From positions 1 to 6,377 of the forward strand of contig DKNS01000115.1 of the NCBI GenBank assembly GCA_002469765.1: a stretch of DNA of 6,377 bases. Direction: 5' to 3'. Each line of letters opens with the position of its first letter. The stretch's first letter is position 1. Under the pieces are notes generated by a model. That model did no database searches and was not told the origin of the DNA. It worked only from the letters and a program-made list of their open reading frames with translations. The translations under genes and the position numbers were made by a program. Source of the DNA: Flavobacteriales bacterium UBA7382. Its GTDB lineage: Bacteria; Bacteroidota; Bacteroidia; Flavobacteriales_D; Sanyastnellaceae. Positions 1 to 4,716 of this stretch are shown piece after piece.

Positions 1-1
1 T

Positions 2-463
2 CCGAGTTTGACCACACCTGCAAGATCAACTTACAACAACTCGACTTCGGTCTTCAATGCCCAGGGTTACCTCTACAACGGCATCGCCGCAACGTCATCG
101 CAAAACGGCGGGTTGTGCCCTTCAGGATGGCATGTGCCCACGGAACTCGATTGGATGGAATTGGAATCCTACATGGTTGTGGCAGGTTACGGCAAGCGCA
201 TGGGAGAGGCCTTGAAATCTCAAACAGGATGGGCGCAGAATGGCAACGGAAGTGACGTTTATGGCTTCAACGGCTCTGGTGGAGGGCATGCTTGGCCCGA
301 CGGCAGCAACTACAGCTTGAACTACTACGGCACGTATTGGAGCTCCTCCTACACGAGCAGCGGTGACGTGATGCAGCGCACCCTCAGTTCAGGCTCAAAC
401 CAGCTCAACCGCGCCGAATACTGGGATGTGATTGGATGCAGTGTGCGTTGCATCGCCGATTGA
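2..463 (+). CDS. FISUMP-domain secreted protein, 3' part (5' end outside window)
   Basis: The frame is open to the left edge, so the TTG at position 8 is not taken as a start; about 153 residues are visible before TGA at 461-463. The fragment matches the FISUMP module (Fibrobacter succinogenes major paralogous domain) in order: YNNS near the start, then GYLYNGIAA, the hallmark LCPSGWHVPT followed by W and an LE pair, a Gly-rich segment with the HAWPDGSNYS stretch (usually GGYR.dGsF), YWSSSYTSS, and the closing CSVRCIAD. The two Cys near the end (CSVRC) and the earlier one in LCPSGW are typical. FISUMP proteins are usually exported or surface lipoproteins of unknown biochemical function and are often multicopy in Bacteroidota and Fibrobacteres. 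The signal peptide and any N-terminal domains lie outside the window. No clear terminator hairpin follows the stop. The domain call is confident; the function is unknown. Confidence 0.85.
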   Translation, partial: PSLTTPARSTYNNSTSVFNAQGYLYNGIAATSSQNGGLCPSGWHVPTELDWMELESYMVVAGYGKRMGEALKSQTGWAQNGNGSDVYGFNGSGGGHAWPDGSNYSLNYYGTYWSSSYTSSGDVMQRTLSSGSNQLNRAEYWDVIGCSVRCIAD

Positions 464-627
464 GCTTGGAGTTTAGAAGACATTCCTTCACGCGCCACGC
501 GACCCCCTGACCTCTGCTTCTAGACTCGACTCGCTGCCAGGGTCCAGGAGTATGTTGGATTAAAGTGACGTGTTCAGGACAGTTTCCTCAGAAATCACTG
601 CATCCGAAGGAGGACAAAGAATCGCTT
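464..627 (+). other. Gene-free spacer between FISUMP gene and tRNA-Arg
   Basis: The spacer is 164 bp. I see no open frame with recognisable content, no convincing terminator hairpin for either flanking gene, and no repeat apart from the short tandem GACTCGACTCG at 523-533. Confidence 0.6.
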
Positions 628-702
628 TGGCAGCCCCGCCAGGACTCGAACCTGGATCAAGCGTTTAGGAAACGCCTATTCTATCCCTTGAACTACGGGG
701 CC
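628..702 (-). tRNA. tRNA-Arg (anticodon CCU), CCA encoded
   Basis: Read on the minus strand from 702, the cloverleaf is complete. The acceptor GGCCCCG pairs with CGGGGCU (G1-U72 is a wobble). The D stem is GUUC/GAAU. The anticodon stem GGCGU/ACGCU encloses the loop UUCCUAA, giving anticodon CCU (reads AGG). The T stem is CCAGG/CCUGG with loop UUCGAGU. The discriminator is G73 (base 631), and bases 630-628 supply a genomic CCA. It diverges from the lipoprotein gene at 757, with 54 bp between them. A CATCTTTG element at 734-727 on the same strand could be its -7 box, but no matching -33 TTG is visible. No obvious terminator hairpin lies downstream, and no second copy of its 3' end is seen between 1 and 627 that would mark an integration site. 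Confidence 0.95.
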
Positions 703-756
703 CCGCGCACTAAAAATGAGCGAGCGCAAAGATGCGACCATTTGTAGTTTGGTGCC

Positions 757-1269
757 ATGAAGAATTCATCTGTATTGATGTGTTTGGCGATGGCTGCCGC
801 AGCGAGCACCTTGGGTTGCAGCTCCACCGACCCTGCCTCCCTCGCGTTTGTGCGCAACGCCCAAGCTGTGGAAACCGTGTTCAACGCGTTCGAGGCGGAG
901 GACCCTGAGGCATTTTGGGGAGCCTTTGCCGAAACTGCTGTGTGGCGCGGCACCGGGGTCAACGCCCCGACCACCTTGTCGAGGAAGAAAATGCGGGCGG
1001 TGTACGACGCGTTTTGGGCTGAATTCGACTACGAATTGATGGCGCCTCCACACTTCTTGCCCGGCGTCGACCCCGAGACCCAGCGGCCCAACGGGTCGGT
1101 GAATGGCATGTTCCTGTGGGAAGTCTCCAAAACAGCGGAGGACGGATCGCGCAAAGCCGTGCAGTTGTGGATTTACGAGTCCTTCGACTTCAACGACGAC
1201 GGGGACATCGTCTTCACCCAGGTGTTCAGCGACCTCACCTCGGCGTACCGCGTGGTGAGAGGTGAGTGA
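757..1269 (+). CDS. Small lipoprotein with NTF2/SnoaL-like fold
   Basis: The product has 170 residues. The N-terminus is a lipoprotein signal: MKNSS, a hydrophobic Ala-rich stretch, then STLGC with the lipid-bearing Cys at residue 21. The mature part reads like a SnoaL/NTF2-like domain. An early helix (about 33-60) carries the usual A.ea.D..AF...F pattern, followed by AVWRG. A helix follows at 75-92, then beta strands ending in WIYESFDFNDDGDIVFTQVFSDL (split as 138-149 and 150-160), where F.dDG.I..t.vf.D is the classic NTF2-like closing motif. This fold serves as ligand-binding pocket or small enzyme; no catalytic residue can be assigned. The residue after Cys21 is Ser, not Asp, and no acidic surface-export signal follows directly, so a periplasm-facing membrane anchor is the default inference. 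The start is the first ATG after the signal-peptide frame opens; TAGTTTGG-TGCC sits directly before it. Function unknown. Confidence 0.8.
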   Translation: MKNSSVLMCLAMAAAASTLGCSSTDPASLAFVRNAQAVETVFNAFEAEDPEAFWGAFAETAVWRGTGVNAPTTLSRKKMRAVYDAFWAEFDYELMAPPHFLPGVDPETQRPNGSVNGMFLWEVSKTAEDGSRKAVQLWIYESFDFNDDGDIVFTQVFSDLTSAYRVVRGE

Positions 1270-1340
1270 ATTCCTGGTTTTCCACAGCCCCATTGTTCAC
1301 TTCTAGTCGATGGACACAATGGCTTAATGCAACCTAGTCG

Positions 1341-1348
1341 CATTTTTG
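1341..1348 (+). promoter_or_regulatory. Possible Bacteroidota -7 element for the outer-membrane protein gene
   Basis: CATTTTTG matches TAnnTTTG at seven of eight positions (C for T at the first). It lies 25 bases before the ATG at 1374, which would give a leader of about 20 nt. It directly follows the second copy of the direct repeat CTAGTCG (1303-1309 and 1334-1340, 31 bp apart). No clear TTG is found at the expected -33 distance, so support is weak. Confidence 0.3.
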
Positions 1349-1373
1349 GGCAATCTTATTTAAATCATTTCAC

Positions 1374-2027
1374 ATGAAACAGTCTCTTGTTCTCGCAATC
1401 GCATTTGCGTTTGCATCCATGAGCGCATTTGCTCAAGACGCCACCCCTGAATTTGCGGATTACTCGGCGGGATTGGCCATAAGCCCCTTCGGCCCCTCCA
1501 TCAACCTCACCTACAACGTGGACGCCAAAAACTCCATCAGTGCAGGATTTGGCTTCTCTCCCGAGGTGAGTGCCCCAGATGCACTGCTGCCTGATTTCGA
1601 AACCACCGGAGGCTTCTCCGCCACGGGCACATCGTCATGGTTGGGCGTCTTCTGGCGCCATCGCCCCTTGGAAAACCAAAATTTTGGTGTCAACCTCGGA
1701 ATGGCCGCAGGACAAATCGAAAACACCCTGACGGCTGGGCTTCCTTTTCACGAAGGGGAAGATCCCCACACGTTCAGCGTCAATTACACTGAAAACCCTG
1801 TCATGTACATGGGCTTGAGTTATGGATTGAAGCCTGTCAAAGGGCTCCAAGTTGGTGTGGACATTGGCATGTTGTCCACCGGTGGCGCAAGTGTGGCATA
1901 CACTGGACACGCCGAAGAAATGGACGAACACGAAGAAGAAATCGAAGCCCAGATGGAGGACATCCAAGATAAATTTGCTTGGTCCATCCTTCCCAACCTC
2001 CAAATCGGAGTGGCCTACGGTTTCTGA
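1374..2027 (+). CDS. Outer-membrane beta-barrel protein with acidic insert
   Basis: The product has 217 residues. MKQSLVLAIAFAFASMSAFA is a type I signal peptide with predicted cleavage AFA|QD after residue 20. The mature chain has alternating-hydrophobicity segments typical of barrel strands (about 28-36, 42-49, 55-61, 87-95, 103-112, 133-139, 143-151, 157-165, 171-177 and 208-217). It ends in GVAYGF; a terminal Phe is the usual BAM recognition signal. A striking insert at 179-200 starts HAEEMDEHEEE and holds 11 Asp/Glu plus two His in 22 residues. It is likely helical and is followed directly by the last strands (FAWSILPNLQIGVAYGF). I do not recognise a named family; organisation resembles small uncharacterised outer-membrane proteins of about 200 residues. 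The insert could bind divalent cations or form a periplasmic or extracellular coil, but this is inference. The gene ends 30 bp before a strong terminator. Confidence 0.8.
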   Translation: MKQSLVLAIAFAFASMSAFAQDATPEFADYSAGLAISPFGPSINLTYNVDAKNSISAGFGFSPEVSAPDALLPDFETTGGFSATGTSSWLGVFWRHRPLENQNFGVNLGMAAGQIENTLTAGLPFHEGEDPHTFSVNYTENPVMYMGLSYGLKPVKGLQVGVDIGMLSTGGASVAYTGHAEEMDEHEEEIEAQMEDIQDKFAWSILPNLQIGVAYGF

Positions 2028-2057
2028 CCGCCTGACATTTGAACGTTTTGGTTCAAA

Positions 2058-2086
2058 GGGCCCGCACAAATGTGCGGGCCCTTTTT
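2058..2086 (+). terminator. Rho-independent terminator for the outer-membrane protein gene
   Basis: The inverted repeat GGGCCCGCAC-AAAT-GTGCGGGCCC (2058-2081) forms a 10-bp, GC-rich stem with a four-base loop and is followed immediately by TTTTT (2082-2086). It starts 30 bases after the TGA at 2025-2027. A smaller hairpin, TTTGAAC-GTTTTG-GTTCAAA (2038-2057), abuts its 5' side. The T-run is only on the plus-strand side, so it acts rightward. Confidence 0.92.
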
Positions 2087-2093
2087 GTGCATC

Positions 2094-2122
2094 AAAAAGC
2101 CCCGCACAAATGTGCGGGGCTT
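2094..2122 (-). terminator. Rho-independent terminator for the leftward rnr/tRNA unit
   Basis: AAGCCCCGCAC (2097-2107) pairs with GTGCGGGGCTT (2112-2122) across a short AAAT loop. On the plus strand the stem overlaps and follows an A-run (2094-2098), so on the minus strand it ends in TTTTT. It lies 8 bp past the 3' end of tRNA-Val, the right place to end the leftward transcript. Its 18-base core is identical to that of the neighbouring plus-strand terminator. Confidence 0.9.
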
Positions 2123-2129
2123 GTCGTTG

Positions 2130-2204
2130 TGGGCAATACTGGACTCGAACCAGTGACCTCTCGCGTGTGAGGCGAGCGCTCTGAACCAGCTGAGCTAAAT
2201 GCCC
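2130..2204 (-). tRNA. tRNA-Val (anticodon CAC), no CCA encoded
   Basis: On the minus strand from 2204: acceptor GGGCAUU, then UA, D stem GCUC/GAGC, anticodon stem CUCGC/GCGAG with loop CUCACAC, giving anticodon CAC (reads GUG). The T stem is ACUGG/CCAGU with loop UUCGAGU, then AUUGCCC and discriminator A73 (base 2130). The acceptor stem has one mismatch, U6 opposite U67. The bases after A73 read CAA, so CCA must be added by the nucleotidyltransferase, unlike in the tRNA-Arg of this window. It lies 79 bp downstream of tRNA(CAU), with a promoter-like element between them, and just upstream of a minus-strand terminator. Confidence 0.93.
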
Positions 2205-2232
2205 TCTTGGCGGGTTCCGTAGAAACGGACGG

Positions 2233-2263
2233 CGAAGATACGCAAGGGCTTGTGTTTTGCAAA
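2233..2263 (-). promoter_or_regulatory. Probable Bacteroidota-type promoter for tRNA-Val
   Basis: On the minus strand, TTTG (2263-2260) is followed after 19 bases by TATCTTCG (2240-2233). This matches the published Bacteroidota sigma pattern (TTG, 17-23 bases, TAnnTTTG) with one mismatch in the -7 box. Initiation about seven bases downstream would leave a leader of roughly 20 nt before the tRNA 5' end at 2204. It would let tRNA-Val be made independently of rnr and tRNA(CAU). Confidence 0.5.
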
Positions 2264-2283
2264 CCCCTTTGCACTTCGAAATG

Positions 2284-2357
2284 TGCGCCCTGCAGGGCTT
2301 GAACCTGCGACCAAGAGATTATGAGTCTCCTGCTCTGACCAACTGAGCTAAGGGCGC
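2284..2357 (-). tRNA. tRNA with CAU anticodon (Ile2-like or elongator Met)
   Basis: On the minus strand from 2357: acceptor GCGCCCU pairs fully with AGGGCGC. The D stem is GCUC/GAGC. The anticodon stem GGAGA/UCUCU encloses loop CUCAUAA, giving CAU. The T stem is GCAGG/CCUGC with loop UUCAAGC, and the discriminator is A73. CCA is not encoded (CAU follows). CAU occurs in initiator Met, elongator Met and the lysidine-modified Ile that reads AUA. Position 1 pairs with 72, which argues against an initiator. The body (CCUUAGCUCAGU, GACUCAUAAUC, UUGGUCGC, GGUUCAAG) and the C4-G69 and C5-G68 pairs resemble E. coli tRNA-Ile2, so I lean to the TilS-dependent Ile species without certainty. It lies 32 bp after the rnr stop and is probably cotranscribed with rnr; TACCTTCG at 2372-2365 could also be its own -7 box. 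Confidence 0.92.
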
Positions 2358-2389
2358 GTGCATGCGAAGGTAAGCTCGACCCTTCAGAA

Positions 2390-4678
2390 TCAGGACTCGG
2401 TCGTGCTGATGGCCCCTTCTTCAAGCCACTCGAATTCCAGCTGCCGCTTCGCCATGTCCGCAGCCACCACCCGGACGGTGATCTTGTCGCCCAGGCCAAT
2501 TTTGGTCCCTGAGCGCAGGCCCTCGAACATCATATGGTCCTCGTCGAAGACCCACTGGTCCCAAGGGAAGGCCTGCTTGGGCACAAAGCCTTCGCACTTG
2601 TTGCCGTCGAGCTCCACAAAGAGGCCCTTGCCAATGGTGCCGTTGACGAGCCCAGTAAACGTCTCACCAATGCGAGAACTTAGAAATTCCACTTGCTTGT
2701 ACTTGATGCTGGCACGTTCCGCCTCCGCCGCCCGCTTTTCCATCGTAGAACTGTGATGACACCGTCCATCCAAGGGGCCGGCGTCGGCGCTGGCTTGGCC
2801 ATCGAGGTACCGCTGCAGCAACCTGTGCACCATCACGTCGGGGTACCTCCTGATCGGGCTGGTGAAATGTGTGTAGTAAGGAAACGCGAGGCCGTAGTGG
2901 CCGATGTTCTCGGTGTTGTATTCCGCCTTGGCCATGGTGCGGATGGCCATGGTCTTCACGGTGTTCTCCTCTGGCGTGCCTGAGGTGGCGCTCAGCAAAT
3001 CGCGCAGAAGCGACTCGGCGTTGCCAGGGGTGGGCTTGGGCATCTCGTGGCCAAACCGACGCACAAACACCCTCAACTGCTTCAGCTTCTCGGGATCGGG
3101 GCGGTCGTGCACTCGGTAGACTGCGGTGCGCGTGGGCACCTGCTTTTCCGGATGCACCTTCGCCAGAAACCGAGCCACTTCCACGTTGGCCAGCAGCATG
3201 AAGTCTTCAATCAACTTGTTGGCCTCTTTCATGCGCTTCACCACCACCTTCAATGGCTTGCCCGCCTCGTCCAATTGGAAACGAACTTCTTCCGAATTGA
3301 AATCGATGCCCCCGCGTTTGAAGCGCTTGGCGCGCAGCTTTTGGGCCAAGTCGCCCAACACCTTCAACTCCTCCGCTCGATCGCCCTCCCCAGTCTCGAG
3401 ACGGTCCTGAGCCTCCTCGTAGGCGAACCGTCGATCTGAGTGGATGACCGTCCGCCCAAACCATCGGTTCACAACCTCCGCCTGCCCGTTCATCTCAAAC
3501 ACCGCGCTGAACGCAAACCGATCCTCGTGGGGACGCAGCGAGCACAGGTCGTTGGACAGCACTTCCGGCAACATCGGAATCGTTCGGTCCACGAGGTACA
3601 CACTTGTGGCGCGGCTCACAGCTTCCCGGTCCAGCACCGATCCGGGCTGCAAGTAATGCGTGACGTCGGCGATGTGGACACCGACCTCCCAATGTCCATT
3701 CTCCAGCTTCTGCAGACTCAGCGCATCGTCGAAATCCTTCGCGTCGGCCGGATCAATGGTCATCGTCAGCACCTCTCTGAAATCGCGCCGGCGCGCCACC
3801 TCCTTGGGGTCAAGCCCATGCGGATTGTCAGGGTCGCTGGCTTGGAACGCTTCTGCCGCGGCGCTCACCTCAGCGGGGAACTGGTAAGGCAGCCCGAATT
3901 CAGCCAAGATCGCGTGCATCTCCACCTCGTGCTCCCCCTGCTGGCCAAGGACCTCGACGACGCGGCCCACCGGCTGGTCCCGCGGATCGTCCCACTGCTC
4001 GAGCGACAGCAACACCTTGTCCCCTTCAGTCGCACCGTTCAGGTGGCGCCCTGGGATGAAGAAGTCCGTGTGGAGGCGTTGGTCAGAGGGTTTGCCAAAG
4101 CCGTAGTCCCGCACAAGGGTCACCGTCACCACGTAGTGCTCGCGAAGACGCTTGGTCACGCGCTTCACGCGGGGCATCGAGCGACGGCCACGCTGCCACC
4201 ACTCGACCTCTACTGTGTCCCCCCAAAAGGCGTCGGCCGTGTTGTTCTTGGGCACCCGAATCTCGTTTCCGTCGGCCATCCGCACGAACCCGGTGCCCAT
4301 CCGAGAAACTTGGATGGTGCCTTCGTTGCCTCCAGCCGAGGGGTCAAACTCTGGGGCCGCCATGACGTACCTGCCGCGCCCCAAGTCTTCAAGCTGGCCC
4401 TTCTCGGCCAAATCTTCCATGAGCGCCGTCACCGCCCGACGCACGTCGTGGTTGAGGATGCCGAGCGCCCCGGAAATTTGCTTGTGGTTGAGGGCCTTGC
4501 CAGCGCGCTGTTTGAAGACGCGGAGGACGGCTTTTCTCAAATCCGTGGGGGAGCCGTAATCCGACCCCCCGTGCATCCCGCGCTGACCCTTGGAGCCCCG
4601 CTTGGAAGGTTGCCCTTGACCAGGTCCCTTTCCCACAAACTTGTCGCCACGTTGGCCGCGGCTGCCTTTCCTGCCCAT
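2390..4678 (-). CDS. rnr: Ribonuclease R (3'-5' exoribonuclease)
   Basis: The product, 762 residues, is a processive 3'-5' hydrolytic exoribonuclease that degrades structured RNA and acts in rRNA/tRNA quality control. Domains in order: a basic Gly-rich tail (1-40); a winged-helix region (about 45-107); cold-shock domains (about 118-175 and 180-250); the RNB catalytic domain (about 297-625); and an S1 domain (about 670-752). The metal site DPADAKDFDD gives Asp309, Asp315, Asp317 and Asp318, with the same spacing as RNase II D201/D207/D209/D210. VYLVDRTIPMLPEVLSNDLCSL (359-380, key DRTIPMLPE) and THFTSPIRRYPD (603-614) are RNase R signatures. The lysine-rich C-terminal tail of E. coli RNase R is absent; the basic region is N-terminal instead. 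The ATG at 4678 is the first possible start: an in-frame TGA lies two codons upstream (4684-4682). Met35 would remove the tail but lacks the promoter motif. The next genes on its strand are two tRNAs. Confidence 0.97.
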   Translation of the reverse strand: MGRKGSRGQRGDKFVGKGPGQGQPSKRGSKGQRGMHGGSDYGSPTDLRKAVLRVFKQRAGKALNHKQISGALGILNHDVRRAVTALMEDLAEKGQLEDLGRGRYVMAAPEFDPSAGGNEGTIQVSRMGTGFVRMADGNEIRVPKNNTADAFWGDTVEVEWWQRGRRSMPRVKRVTKRLREHYVVTVTLVRDYGFGKPSDQRLHTDFFIPGRHLNGATEGDKVLLSLEQWDDPRDQPVGRVVEVLGQQGEHEVEMHAILAEFGLPYQFPAEVSAAAEAFQASDPDNPHGLDPKEVARRRDFREVLTMTIDPADAKDFDDALSLQKLENGHWEVGVHIADVTHYLQPGSVLDREAVSRATSVYLVDRTIPMLPEVLSNDLCSLRPHEDRFAFSAVFEMNGQAEVVNRWFGRTVIHSDRRFAYEEAQDRLETGEGDRAEELKVLGDLAQKLRAKRFKRGGIDFNSEEVRFQLDEAGKPLKVVVKRMKEANKLIEDFMLLANVEVARFLAKVHPEKQVPTRTAVYRVHDRPDPEKLKQLRVFVRRFGHEMPKPTPGNAESLLRDLLSATSGTPEENTVKTMAIRTMAKAEYNTENIGHYGLAFPYYTHFTSPIRRYPDVMVHRLLQRYLDGQASADAGPLDGRCHHSSTMEKRAAEAERASIKYKQVEFLSSRIGETFTGLVNGTIGKGLFVELDGNKCEGFVPKQAFPWDQWVFDEDHMMFEGLRSGTKIGLGDKITVRVVAADMAKRQLEFEWLEEGAISTTES

Positions 4679-4682
4679 GGCT

Positions 4683-4690
4683 CAAAGATG
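4683..4690 (-). promoter_or_regulatory. Possible leaderless promoter (-7 element) of rnr
   Basis: On the minus strand, CATCTTTG is followed by AGCC and then the ATG of rnr at 4678. It matches TAnnTTTG in seven of eight positions. Initiation five to seven bases downstream would fall on or next to the A of the ATG, giving a leaderless or near-leaderless mRNA. The same ten bases, CGCATCTTTG, occur upstream of tRNA-Arg (736-727). No -33 TTG is clear, so this is suggestive only. Confidence 0.4.
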
Positions 4691-4716
4691 CGGCTTGTGG
4701 ACGAACTTGCACCTCC

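Noticed and set aside
628..702. tRNA-Arg as an integration site for an island carrying the FISUMP gene
   Set aside because: No repeat of the tRNA 3' end is found between 1 and 627, and no integrase or mobility gene is visible.
565..747. Small plus-strand open frame across tRNA-Arg
   Set aside because: It lies almost entirely over the tRNA gene; the product is a translation of structural RNA.
1186..1222. EF-hand-like calcium loop DFNDDGDIV in the lipoprotein (residues 144-152)
   Set aside because: The position-12 acidic residue is missing (Gln155), and the segment fits the closing F.dDG.I strand motif of NTF2/SnoaL-like proteins, which explains it better.
2271..2287. Small inverted repeat GCAC-TTCGAAAT-GTGC between the tRNAs as a terminator
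   Set aside because: The stem is only 4 bp and there is no U-tract on either strand.
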